Counted from the first letter of the stretch, positions 25,205-36,401 are shown. The stretch: DNA of 64,000 nucleotides from Anagrus nilaparvatae (GCA_022575985.1 JAKSXM010000177.1:1-64000), one strand, 5' to 3'. Notes: a model not told the origin generated them from the sequence alone. Made by a program: numbers and translations.

Positions 25205-26429
25205 GACCCAAACGTGGCAATTGCATTCCTTTTTTTGGGACGGTTGAGTTCTACCCCAGAGCCATATGGCACAGTAGCCAGTGTCATCGGACAGCCAGTA
25301 TTTGTGGTTCATTTTGTATGATTGCTCACTTAGTAAGAGGATATTTGAATCCTCTTCACAGGCAATCTGTTCCAACAAAGCACCAACTTTCCGGGCTTGA
25401 TTCATGTTCCCTTGTAGAACCTTGATCATTTCCAATGGTACTTATTCCTTGCCGCAGCCAGAGCCTCCCGGTAGCTGGGGCAGTTTCCTTCTCCAGCATA
25501 GTGCTCTGTAGAGCATTTGTCGTTTCTATTCTCTGAAAACACTCGGATGTTTCCTTATGGCATTCATTTCTTTTATGGTCGTCCACCCGCATTTGGGGCA
25601 CGGTTTTCTTCGGTCTGGGCCTTTGCAGGCATACTGATTATGTTCGTAGCCCAAACATTTAAAGTTACAGTGCCTTGCATCCGGTCAAAGGTGCACTCTA
25701 TTTGAAGCCCAGCAAATTTTGAATTTTCCTTTTTTGGCTATGTGTAGAGCATCAAACTCTAGTAGTTCCACCACGGCCATCTGGCTCGTCATGCCTTTGG
25801 TTTTGAAAATGATGCCTGGGAGTAGGTCCCCATTTTCCATACCTATTGCCTTGGCAACAGCCTCCTGGATCTCCTGTTCTTTTGTGACCCCATCTAAGCC
25901 TAAAATTTCCCAAACGTTCGAATTAGGGCCCGTTACCGCTTGAACTACTTCCTACAGTTTCTCTGAATCCACTATCGACTCCAGGTCGATCAGATAGCTA
26001 GAGAATCTTTGAGCTGGAAATTCTTCTCAATATTGAGGAGAGTCTCTTCATTAGTAAAACCTGCTGCTGGTTCTATAAGCAGGAACTCGATCCTCATTTT
26101 CTACCTGCGCCTTCTCAGCTTGGTATTGCCCGTTTCAGCAGGCTTTTTTTGACTGCTGAGTATTCTTCGCCCTAGCCTTTTGCTTCTTTTTAGGTGTCTC
26201 CCAGGTATGTACTTTATTGGGTATTTTCTCTATCTGGGCCTGTTTTTGCAACTGGCCCTGAATGTCAGGTACCTGGTTTCCCTGTTGGAGCTGCAGCTTT
26301 TTCTGTTTCTTCAGCTTCTTTCTTTCTTGCTCACTCTTTTGGGACCATTTCCATTATTTTGGCCATCTTCCGAAACTTGTGTTTCCATCGGTGATTTATT
26401 ATTATTATTATGATTCTTATTAATATTAA

Positions 26430-29400
26430 TAATATAATTTAGTGAATCAATCTACAAATTAAAGAGATTAGCCTCATGCTGAGCTATCAGATGAGAACCA
26501 GGTAATTCCCCACTTTTTTATTATCGTTATTAATATAAGCCCATTCACATATATATTAAAGGCGCTCAATTAAATTTACATAAATATATTAATATATTTG
26601 TGCAGGCTTATTTAAATCATTCATTTACCCCAAATTACCCCAGTTATATATTTTAGTGTTCAGGAGCAAAGTCATAGTAATTTTTGAAATAAACCTTTAT
26701 AATTTGTATTAAAGGTATATGTTATAGAATTTTAAGTAAATGTTAAGTAATTAGGGAAGAATTTCCACGCCATTTGCATAAAAAAAGTATTCTTTGTACC
26801 CTAATTTCAATGCTCATATAAAATTGATTTTAAAATAAGTACTAAATGTGAAAATCTAATTTTTTCAAATATTTTGTATTTTTATAAAAAAGTTTTTAAA
26901 ATCCATCAAAAACTCATAATAAAATACTTTACTTAATAATGATATATACTTAAAAAGAAAGCATCGTTAATTCTTGAAAAACTAAAGAGGTCTTTCTCTT
27001 AAGCAAAAAGCTGCTTCAAACGTTTATCTATACACTTTTTTGAGCTTTTGTTTCTTGCATAAGAGGTTCTTTAGTGACAAAATGAAGCGTAAAATAAAGA
27101 TACATAAATAAAAATATTGAAAATTTCATAAAAAAAAACTAAAAGATTTGATTTACGATTTGGAGCTTTTTATCGACAAGTCTATTAAAAAAAAAGTAAA
27201 CTTTATATTCAAAACTTTTTTTTATCCAGAATATCTGCATAAGATGTATAATAATGACAACAGTACAATATTATTGATATGACACGTAAACATCGAAAGT
27301 TTCTTTGGCGTTACATTAAAAGTTATACTAAGAAACTATGATCGTATCTAAAAGTAACTGAAGAACGTTATAGTAGCCAAGGAGAACCTTTAAGGCATTC
27401 GTTGATTTACACTTGTTGCTTATTGATATATATAAATATATATGTATGAGAATAAATATATAAAGTTACGTAAGCAAAAGAACAAGAAGTATAAGTCAGT
27501 TTCGAAACTATATATAAAGTTAAAGTTTTCTGAGTTATGTGTACATAAGTTTTATATACATCATCAAGCTAATCCTGATTTTATATATATAACATCTTTT
27601 AAGTTTCATCATTCATAAAACTTTTAACTTTTCTCGCACCAATGAAATATACTTGACAAAAGGACTTTATATTTAAATCTACTTTTCTCTTTGACTTATT
27701 TTTAATTTCATTTGTCATTTTAGATATTTTAGTTTCACAAACTTCAATGTGAAAAAACTACCTGATAAATTATTTATTTCTTTTTTTTTTTACAAACTTT
27801 ATTTTATTATTAAAGGCAACTATATTTATTTATATAAGTGTTTGTAATAAAATTATATAAATTTTAAATTTTATTCTAGCGAGTTTCAGACAGGTTGAGA
27901 ATGCTTAAGGTGTGTTTTGATTTCTCATATGTTAAAGAGTTAAGAGACCGCCAAAAATTTAAACGTACAAGTTTGCAATTAAACTAACACCAGTGTATAC
28001 ATATATTTATTTATTATATCCTTTTTTAATATAGCAGCAAATCAAAGAGATTGTCATGTTATATCTCGATAGCAAATCAAGGCAAGAGGAGGTTTAGTGG
28101 GTGGGATAAGGGAAAATAAATGGGTTTTATGATAAAAATTTATGGATTGTATGATACTCTTAAATACATTCATCAATTTCTAAAGGTAGAAAAAATATAT
28201 TTCAGAAAATAGTTAAATGCAATATAAAGTTCTGCAGTTCCATAGTATAGATTAACTGCTCAATTAAAAAAATAAAATAAAATAATATACTTCGTAGAAT
28301 AATAATATATTAAAATTATCATAAATTTAATGATTTAAAAGTTTAAATAAAATTAAAGAAAATTTTAAATTAAATGAAAATAAGAAATAATACAAAAGAA
28401 ACAACTAAAATTAAATTCACGACTAAAGTCTCTTCTCATTTAAAGACTTCATTTAGCATATTATAATTCTTGTGCATTTTACATGAGAACTAATTCATGA
28501 AATACAATGAATTTCTTAATTAACGTTCTGCTCAAATAATAGAGATCAACTTGTTTTTACAAGTAGGACAGCTTTTATTATTTTAAAACTGTAAAATATT
28601 CATATTAAAATATCGTTGTAAATTCGGTTAAAGTTAAAAAATTAAATAAATATTTCTTTGTTTAAATTAATTTTGAATAAAATGAATTATTCTACATTTG
28701 AAATACACATGTGAATTGTACTTAATAAGTTGTTAGTCCTCGTAGTCATCGTCGTTTTTGATATATTCATGGACTACATAAAATAGGAAATAAAAAGTGG
28801 TAGAAATAAAGGGTATATATATATATAACCTTTTAGACTCTCAGTTTGCGCGTAATGAACTTGTGAATATTTAGTGAGGTAATTGCCCACCGCCGCATTG
28901 CCCGCACCCCGTCACTGAAATAACCCGCAGACTATTCTGTAATTCTCTCTATTTCGTATATCCATATTCGTATATATAGACTTTAAGCTGCATGAAAACG
29001 AATTCAAAGTCATTTTGACTTTATATATATGATTATATATATATGTATATATTTTGAGGGATTTTACTCAGAGTTTCATTCGTTTATCAGAGAAACTGTA
29101 TAAATGTGGGTAAGTGTTAAAATTTTCTAGGATAATTTGATTTATATTACAGATGGTTACACACGTATATATATATTCTATATGAACATATACATATATA
29201 AATATAAATCAGTTATAATTTGATTAATAATTCAGTGATACAAATAACATAAAAGAGAGAAAAAACCAATTTAATAATTTTTCTCTATGTATTTACATAA
29301 TGCAAAGATATAAATTTAAAATTTAAATTTATTTAAAAAAAAAAATTATAAAGATTCAGTGGCTTATGAAAAATTTATACAATATACAAAAATACATAGT

Positions 29401-29769
29401 TTTACTGATGAAAAAGTTGAATGCTTCATTAAACTTGGTATAGTTTAAATTAAGATATGTTCTTTTTTTTCACTTCATGTCTAACTTTTTTTTTAACAGG
29501 TATATTTTCATAATTTATAAGGAAGTTTTGATCGAAAAGTTTTCATATTTATAAAAAGAAAGTCAGATACTATAATAGTTTTTGCAAGCTATTTGTATGT
29601 ATTTTTTTCTTTATACTTAATTTCCATTCAAATTGAGAGAAAAATTTTGCATTTTATTTTTACATAAGAGCATGAATCTTTGGTCTCCAGCAGTTAAAAA
29701 AACGTTGCCAAGTAATTTGCACTATGGTTCCTCATTAAAAATAACAAAATGTTCTTAATGGTCTATTTT
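26430..29769. other. AT-rich non-coding DNA
   Basis: No supported gene or clear repeat. A conspicuous short GC-rich island lies at about 28860-28930 ('gcccaccgccgcattgcccg'), and a patch of normal complexity at about 28070-28110. Positions 29705-29770 share sequence with 36990-37065 ('actatggttcctcatta', 'gttcttaatggtctatttta'). Confidence 0.5.
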
Positions 29770-30790
29770 ACCTTGTAAAAACGATAATTCTAGATATTAG
29801 TACGTTCATAGAAAAAAATTAAGTAAGCGTTAATAAAAGAAATAAAATATTGCTTTTTTTTTATTTTTTTATGCAAAAAATATTAAGAAAAAAATTTTCA
29901 AAAAATTGAGTATCAGATTCGAGATATAAAAACGAGAAGTAAAAACCATTTTTTCACATATTAATACTTTTATAATAATAAATTAGGTACTACGTTCAAA
30001 GAGAAAAAAGTATTTCTATTATTTTTATCTTTTTATGAAAAAAATTTTCAAAAAAAAATTTTCAAAAAATTAAGTTTCAGATCCAAAAAATTTACTATAA
30101 AGAATATTTCTAAAACTAGTACTCTAACAGAAAAAATGAGGTACTAATTTCAAAAAGGAAAAAAATATTGCTCTTTTTTTTATTTTTTTATGCAAAAAGT
30201 TTTGAGAAAAAAAAGTTAACAAAATTAAGTGTCAGATTGGAGATATCGAGTAAAAACGACACTTCTAGATATTAGTACTTTCATGGAAAAAAATTAGGTA
30301 CTAGATCCAAAAAGAAAAAAAATAATTTTGCAGTATTTAAGATTTGTTTTTTTTTAATTTTGAGAAAAAAATTTTGAAAAAATTAAGCATCAGATCCAAA
30401 AAATTACTATAAACGAGGTTCCTAAAACTAGTACTCCCATAGAAATAAATTAGGTACTACGTCCGAATAAAAAAAAAAAATTGGTGTTTTTTATATTTTT
30501 TTGTGACAAAAATTTTGACAAATTAAGTGTGTGTGTGTGTGTGTGCGTGTGTGTTGCTTGTGTGTGTGTTTAACACACAATTTTTTGGTGACAAAAATTT
30601 TGAAAAAAATTTTTTTTTTTTAATTAATTATAAGATTTAAGATATCGAGTAAAAACCATTATTTCAAATATAAGTACTTTCATTGAAAAAAATGTGGTAT
30701 TACATCCAAATTAACAAAAAAAAAAGTTTTCGAGATTTTTTGGTGAAAATAATTTTGAAAAAAAAATTAATATCATATTGATTGTGCACA
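29770..30790. repeat. Satellite-like tandem array, unit about 155-165 bp
   Basis: About six diverged head-to-tail units, recognised by the phrase 'tagtact(t/c)...aaattaggtact' at about 29795, 29965, 30117, 30270, 30430 and 30668. Each is followed by A/T-rich DNA and 'aagtgtcagatt(c)...gagata'. The last interval is longer because of a GT microsatellite. Non-coding. Confidence 0.7.
30527..30570. repeat. (GT)n microsatellite
   Basis: Interrupted GT repeat (with GC and TTGC interruptions) inside the satellite array. Confidence 0.95.
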
Positions 30791-30799
30791 CACACATAC

Positions 30800-31255
30800 A
30801 GACTTTTTTTAAAAACCGGTTTTTTAGCTTCCTGGGGTCTTAAGACGCGCTTATTTGCCAAAAAATCAAAATTTCACCTATTACAATGCAAAAAATTCAA
30901 TTTTTATTAATACTTTTATAGAGAAAATGACTAAAAAATGATTAAAGGTTTTCGGCAAATTCGAAACTTGTAATTTTTAAGACTTTTAAAATCTATTTTT
31001 ATGAAAATTGTAATTTTGGCAGCTATTTAAAAATTGAAAATTTTGGACTAAAAAAAATAATTGAATATAATCAAGATATATTAAAAAATAAGATGGACGC
31101 GTTATTTGGTCCAAGAATCTCTATATCATAACACGAAGCTGTATATTTCTAGGCACAGAAGGCCTACTGGAATAATCGGAGGGCATCGGGAATATTTTTG
31201 AAACATAAAAAACTCAACCATTACTATAGATAATTTGACGTTTCCAATGTGGCGG
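30800..31255. repeat. Old copy of the palindromic element family
   Basis: 'tctaggcacagaaggcctac' (31150), the adjacent 'ggaataatcggagg', then 'gaaacataaaaaactcaacc' and 'taatttgacgtttcca' align, with much divergence, to the right end of the element at 57368-59087. The AT-rich part before it resembles 58500-58780. It is a single old half-element. Confidence 0.6.
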
Positions 31256-31432
31256 TCTTCTCTTATCAGTTAGACTGAAAATTTTTAAAGATATTTAAGT
31301 ATGTTATATAAAATTTAAAACTATCAATAAAATTTTAAAAAATTACCTAATTTTTTATTTTGCTATTTACTGAATATTTAGTTTACTGAAAAAAATGAAT
31401 ATTTAGCAGGTTAAATATTTAAAAATTTACTA

Positions 31433-32410
31433 TGAAGACCGTAAAAATAAACAAAAGTACAAAAGAAGATATTTCTAATTACAGAGGAGTAACAATTACA
31501 GGTGCTATTGCAAAACTTTTTTGATTTTTTGATTTATCTTATTTTTATTACAAAGTCAACCATGGTATATTCCCTTTTCAACATGGATTTGTTAAGGGTA
31601 GGTCAGTAGAGACTGGATTGTTCTGTTTCTCCAGTGACGCAGTGTTTGATTTCTTCAAATTATTTGACTCGGTAGACCATCAGATTTTGTTCAATAAACT
31701 CTTCAATTAAGGAATAAAGGGTTGAAATTTGAAATGACTGACTACTTATTTAAACAAAACGAGTATTGTTTAAAGGTATGCAATCAAATATATTTTATGT
31801 TACCTCAGGAGTAGTCCAGGGATCCTTATTAATGACATATTTATCATATAAAACATTTTCAGCTTAAATTACTCGTTGATGACTCGCGCCTACTTTGAGT
31901 TTTTACGCAGATCAACTCTGGAACTCTGAGATCTTAATAAAAGAACTCTGAGGTATTAATAACCCCTTTTAAGTCATTTGTACTACCGTATTTGACTTTT
32001 GCTTCTATCATTTGGAAGCCCAACACCAAATCAGATTAAATTCCTCTAAAAAATATAATACATGTATATAAAATATACAATATCATACATAAAATATAAT
32101 ACAATAGATTTCTATGCTATCTTTACTTTTACTCAGAAAATCCAATGACTATGTTTGAGCATGGCTACTCATTTATTTCTGAAAAATTTGACATACGAAC
32201 TTTACAGCTTATACATAACTTTTACAATTTTCTGTTTGTTAGTAAGTTATTAAATGGCTGTAATATTTCAAACCAAATACGCATACTGAATATAATCAAA
32301 AGAAACCAAGACACCTGGAGAAGGCTCACTCCTCGGGAGATTTTTAATTTTGTTCTCCTCCCATTGATTAAGAAGGGAATGGAACGGATTATTTCAGGAG
32401 ATTGAGGACT
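31433..32410 (+). pseudogene. Remains of a CR1/Jockey-like LINE reverse transcriptase
   Basis: Frames on the plus strand contain recognisable reverse transcriptase blocks: NYRGVTITGAIAKLF (about 31475-31520), HGFVKGRSVETGLFCF (about 31583-31630), and DFFKLFDSVDHQILFNKLFN (about 31648-31707), the last corresponding to the 'DFSKAFD' motif A region. A C-terminal segment with IRTLQLIHNFYNFLFVSKLLNG (read as two parts, from 32178) resembles the end of ORF2 of these clades. The catalytic YxDD block is not visible, and stops and a large internal loss separate the parts. This is a dead fragment; the clade is a best guess. Confidence 0.72.
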
Positions 32411-32878
32411 CTTTAGAGGCTTCACTTCTTAAATCCCACTTTTGTAAAAATAAACCAAAATTTTACTAATTACACAAACTCAAACACAAACTCCTAAAAA
32501 TGGTTAATATACTAAATCATTAATTCAAAAATAAAGTTAAGTTTAATAAAATTTAATTTTCATATAAAAAATCTTTTATTAAATATTTTAAATTTATTTA
32601 TTTGTATCAATTATTAATAATAAGCTAATTTATGATGTTTACAAATCTTTAATAATTTATTAAGTTAGTTTAATGTTCACATAATTTTATAACTTATTTT
32701 TATAACGTACATATAATTTAACGTATTTAATTCTATCCTTTAATTTTCTTTTTACAGTATTTTATTATTTTTTATTTAATGTCAAAAAAGTTACTTATTT
32801 ATTCATTTTTTATTTCACAAAAATATTATAAATTAAAATACAGCGATAATCAAGAAGATAATGCTATTTGAATGCTGC
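32411..32878. other. AT-rich non-coding DNA downstream of the knottin gene
   Basis: No ORF or repeat of note. It lies beyond the poly(A) signal of the minus-strand gene that ends at 32884. Confidence 0.5.
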
Positions 32879-32884
32879 TTTATT
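32879..32884 (-). terminator. Poly(A) signal of the knottin-type gene
   Basis: AATAAA on the minus strand, overlapping the last base of the TAA stop. The 3' UTR would therefore be very short, unless a later signal is used. Confidence 0.55.
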
Positions 32885-35800
32885 TAAATTCTGTTTCTCT
32901 TCCATAAGCAAAAACCGACACGAGTGGCTCCAATAGGACGACAGAATAAATCTTTACAGCAGCCTCCTGCTATTTCTTTTCCACACTAAAAATTTAAATT
33001 ATTGTTATTAAATGAGATTATATTTTTACTTTAACGTTAAATCCTATCCTATCCTATAATATATATAAATTTCCAATTATGTATATGGGTAGAACGACCT
33101 GAAAATATATCTCTTGTAGAATGACCTTCACTGATTGACTCCAAATCTTGTGCTTATTTTTATATTTATAATAAAGCATCAGCAGGGGTAGGTACCCATA
33201 TATATTTATTTGTTTGTTTGTTTATCCGAACGCGAACCACAGGAACACGATTAAAATCAGAGACATCGGTTCAGTTTTCATCATCCACGAAATCAGTTCA
33301 CGGCAGTAGACTAAAAGAATTACCGAAAGGTCTATCCAGATAAACCTAGGACTATCCAAGCGGAGTTGCATAAAGTCCGATTCTTGATTTTTTTCATCTT
33401 TTTTGTTCAATTTTATCAGGTAACGCTTGGATAGTCCTAGGTTTATCCAAGAGGCTTGGATAAAGTCCGTTTAGTAAAAAATTTGAACAAAGATACAAAA
33501 ATTATTTCAACATATTATTTCCCGACGAACTTTCGATATATCTAAATATATCTAAATAGATCTAAATATATATATATTTAGATCTAAATAGATATATTTA
33601 GATATATCGAAAGTTCGTCGGGTTTTTTATTTTATTTATCATAATTTTATACTTAAATAATTTTTTGATTTAGTCAATTTACAAAATAATAATAATTATA
33701 AATATTAAATAATCAAAATTAAGTATAAAAAAAATACAAAATACTAAATTTTAACTATCATACATAAATTTATTTTTATTTATTTATACAAGACAAACCA
33801 CTATGACATTTTGAGTTGCATTTGAGTCCATTTGATATGCACTTGCATTGATTAGTTTTGCAACCTTGTTTGCAGTTACACCTTTGAAAGCCTTGTCCAC
33901 CAAATTTAGATGCCATTATTACAAGTTGGCGTAAAGTTTTCTTTTCATTGGATAATTTTGAAATATTCATGTGGTTTGGATTCGTAGGTATAAATTGATT
34001 CCGCGAAAATTTTGATTCGATCGCCATGATAATTACCTAATTTATACAGTCCGTTATCGCTGATTTCTATTATTGGCATTAATATGTTTTTAAAATTTCC
34101 GCGACCTCTGTCTCTACATCAAGAATACCCACTCTGATTGTATCTCCAACTCCAAGCAAGTGCAAATCAAATGGACTCAAATGCAACTCAAAATGTCATA
34201 GTAGTTTGTCTTTTGTATAAATAAATAAAAATAAATTTATGTATGATAGTTAAAATTTAGTATTTTGTATTTTTTTTATATTTAATTTTGATTATGTAAT
34301 ATTTATAATTATTATTATTTTGTAAATTGACTAAATCAAAAAATTATTGAGTATAAAATTATAACAAATAAAATAAAAAAATAATATGGTGAAATAATTT
34401 TTGAATTTTTGTTCACATTTTTTACTAAACGGACTTTATCCAATCCTCTTATATATTTCTAATTTTTCTCGGTCACTTACTTAGTAACTCGATAATGTAG
34501 TAACGGCTACTTGTGGATCCTGGGGAAGGGTAACAAAGAATTGTATTGCTGATCACTAATTTGCCACCTGGTTTCCCGTTCCCGTAATTTTATGGATTCA
34601 GTAAATTTTAGATTATGCTCCGGGTAAAAAAAGTTTACTATACAAAATTTTATGTAACTTAAAACTGCATTTATTTAGAAAAATCAAGTTTCAAGGGTCC
34701 AAGGGAGGCACAACCAAAGTGAACCGAGCGATCTGGAGGCAGCTAGTACTTTATATCTCTTGAATTTAAATGAAATTTTCAGAAAAATTTATTCAAATTT
34801 AACTGTTGAAAAGTATGATAATTTACAATTTTTTTTCGAAAATTTACAAAAAATAGTTGTAAATTTCCGAAAAATAGTTGTGAATTTACAACTTTTTTCG
34901 TAAAATCACAAAAAAAAATCGAGAATTCTCGAATTTTTCGAGAATATACTAAATTTAGTAAATTTACGATTTTTATCGAATATTTACAAAATTTTTTGAA
35001 AATTCACTAATTTTTCGAAAAAATTCTATTTTTTTTGTAAATTTAAGAAAGTTACTTTTTACAGTGTAGAAACACGCTTTTTCTGAGAAGCTTAATAAAA
35101 AACTAGGATATAAAATTTTTCTGTAGCTTCCTCTGAATTTATCGATTTTCCGACTCCCCGTGTAGAAATTTTCAAAAACTAATTGCAGGACTGGATTTCT
35201 GAGGAAATTTTACAATAGTACCTCTTTTTCATAATTTTTAATCGTTTCCAGAAGGAATGGAATAAAAGAAGAATGAGCGGCTGAGGAAAGATGAAAACGT
35301 GTTTTTTTTCAAAAATTCGCCCTGGGCTTAGTTTTCAATATTAAGGGCTAAAATTTGGGGACATAGTCCATTTTGGATAGGTAAAAAAATTTTTAGCCGG
35401 TTTCAACTACCCGACTTGGAAACTTTTGCTGATTTCACTAAGAATCACTCATTTATGTTTCTAATTTTTATCGGTCTCTTATTTAGTAACTCAATAATGT
35501 AGTAACGGCCACTTCTGGATCCTGGGACAGGGTAAAAAAGATTTGTATTGCTGATCACTAATTTGCCACCTGGTTTCCCGTTCCCGTAATTTTATGGATT
35601 CAGTAAATTTTAGATTATGCTCCGGGTAAAAAAAGTTTACTATACAAAATTTTATGTAACTTAAAACTGCATTTATTTAGAAAAATCAAGTTTCAGGGGT
35701 CCAGGGGGGGCACAGCCGAAGTGAACGGAGCGTTCTGGAGGCAGCTAGTACTTCATATGTCTTACAGTGAATTTAAATGAAATTTTCAGAAAAATGTATT

Positions 35801-36401
35801 CAAATTTAACTGTCTAAAAGTATTTTTACATTACAGGATAGATTCCAGTGGTGGGTCCAAAAGTTGGTGGTACAGGCGACCGCCCTCCCCGAGCTTTACA
35901 AATTTAGCGCTTTTTGCTATTTCAATAAATTTATTTTACAATTTTTCTGAATAAACATGTAAAATTTAACTAGTTCGCCACAACAAGATCTCCATTTCGC
36001 CACCCCCTGATTCAAAAAAAATTTCCATAAAAATAAAAAATAAGTAAAAGAAAAATGGCGTACACCCAGTACTCTTAATAATAATCCTTAAAAATTGTCA
36101 TCACATGGGCCTATTTTAAAATAATTTTTATAGATAAATATTGTTTATTACTAATTATGATTTCAATTAACAAACAGAAAAACTAATTCAATGAAAAATA
36201 AAATTACTACAAAAATTTTTAATAATATATAAAAAAATTAAATCTAAAATATGTGAAATTGATAAAATTTTATTATTATTAATAAATTAAACATGAAATG
36301 TTATTACTTACATCATCATGCTCTTGAATACAAGGTACATCATTAGCTTTTACTAGTAAAAGTAAAGAAAATATTAAAAATATTACGTAAAAATATTTCA
36401 T
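32884..36401 (-). CDS. Secreted six-cysteine knottin-type peptide, two exons
   Basis: Exon 1 is 36401 down to 36312 (30 codons, ending at a GTAAGT donor) and exon 2 is 32985 down to 32884 (34 codons with stop), after an acceptor ending TTTTTAG. The join is in phase 0, giving a 63-residue precursor. Residues 1-19 form a clear signal peptide (MKYFYV, then an I/F/L-rich core ending VKA). The remaining 44 residues have exactly six cysteines, at 24, 31, 39, 40, 45 and 56: C-x6-C-x7-CC-x4-C-x10-C. This is the inhibitor cystine-knot spacing. Such peptides are extracellular and serve as ion-channel or protease ligands, antimicrobials or venom components; which applies here cannot be told. A TATATAAA box lies about 70 bp upstream of the ATG, and AATAAA overlaps the stop. 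The 3.3-kb intron is packed with foldback elements. Both exons are below normal ORF cut-offs, so the gene is easily missed. Confidence 0.8.
33337..33448. repeat. Small hairpin repeat in the knottin-gene intron
   Basis: 'ataaacctaggactatccaa' (about 33340) is inverted as 'ttggatagtcctaggtttat' (about 33427), enclosing about 65 bp of AT-rich DNA. It abuts the next foldback element, with which it shares 'ataaagtccg'. Confidence 0.65.
33521..33622. mobile_element. 102-bp near-perfect palindrome, nested mini-MITE
   Basis: Starts CCCGACGAACTTTCGATATA and ends with its complement. The centre is made of TCTAAATA repeats, and only a few bases mismatch between the halves. Comparison with the right arm of the host element (about 34370-34395, reversed) shows an uninterrupted T-rich sequence at this point, so it is an insertion. 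Confidence 0.85.
33776..34027 (-). pseudogene. C-terminal fragment of a transposon-encoded CXC-type Cys-rich protein
   Basis: An 83-codon frame starting at the ATG at 34027. After about 47 unremarkable residues it has eight cysteines in the order CNC-x3-C-x4-CKC-x6-C-x3-C-x5-C, starting at FQRCNCKQGC and ending CHSGLSCINK. A similar CXC-like tail occurs at the C-terminus of integrase/transposase-like proteins of insect genomes (KRBA2-like, Ginger-type); this is recalled, not searched. No catalytic domain is present, so this is most likely a captured fragment in a non-autonomous foldback element. Confidence 0.55.
34451..34815. repeat. Direct repeat copy 1 (about 365 bp)
   Basis: From 'ttctaatttttctcggtcac' to 'tttaactgttgaaaagta'. 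Highly similar, in the same orientation, to 35458-35825. Both contain 'ttgccacctggtttcccgtt' and 'gattatgctccgggtaaaaa'. No coding potential recognised. Confidence 0.85.
34816..35067. mobile_element. Half copy of the CACTGTAAAAAGTAAC MITE
   Basis: Matches the right half of the complete element at 42018-42443: 'gataatttacaatttttttt', then 'actaaatttagtaaatttac' and the terminus 'aagttactttttacagtg' followed by TA. The left half is missing. It starts exactly where direct-repeat copy 1 stops matching copy 2. Confidence 0.8.
35458..35825. repeat. Direct repeat copy 2 (about 365 bp)
   Basis: Second copy of 34451-34815, same orientation, offset about 1.0 kb. Probably a local duplication whose intervening part differs. 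Non-coding, inside the knottin-gene intron. Confidence 0.85.

Larger units (their letters stand above)
24235..26413 (-). pseudogene. Broken R1-like non-LTR retrotransposon (ORF1 and N-terminal ORF2)
   Basis: On the minus strand, from 26413 downwards, lies a degenerate ORF1. It has a conserved middle (VTKEQEIQEAVAKAIG, then MAVVELLEFDA, about 25900-25730) and CCHC-type zinc knuckles (C-FKCLGYEHNQYACKGPDR and CPKCG, about 25680-25560). ORF2 follows from about 25432 with the start of an AP-type endonuclease (IKVLQGNMNQARK, then ILLLSEQ and YWLSDDTGYCAIW). Further endonuclease blocks are RLILAGGFNARA (about 24990-24930) and DITFTKEG with IGE (about 24665-24620). The linker is KVTSLLRGACDA and KPVYWWN (about 24395-24310). 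Stops, frameshifts, a 126-bp insertion and a 128-bp duplication break it. The reverse transcriptase half is missing. Such elements encode an RNA-binding protein and an endonuclease/RT for target-primed insertion. Confidence 0.85.
33449..34450. mobile_element. Foldback element carrying a CXC-type transposase remnant
   Basis: Ends 'aagaggcttggataaagtcc' and, reverse-complemented, 'aagaggattggataaagtcc'. Arms 33449-33845 and about 34130-34450 are inverted copies; the left is longer because a 102-bp palindrome has inserted in it (33521-33622). The spacer and left arm contain a minus-strand frame for a Cys-rich tail (see 33776-34027), and the right arm repeats the last part of that frame in the opposite direction. 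It lies wholly in the intron of the knottin-type gene. Confidence 0.75.

Noticed and set aside
25517..25943. Plus-strand frames over the LINE
   Set aside because: Shadows of ORF1; the minus-strand reading has the zinc-knuckle and conserved blocks.
26180..26413. Leu/Phe-rich plus-strand frames resembling a membrane protein
   Set aside because: They are the antisense of the Lys/Gln-rich N-terminal part of the LINE ORF1 on the minus strand.
29770..30790. Possible CRISPR-like direct repeats
   Set aside because: The units are about 160 bp, diverged and tandem without unique spacers; this is a eukaryotic satellite-type array.
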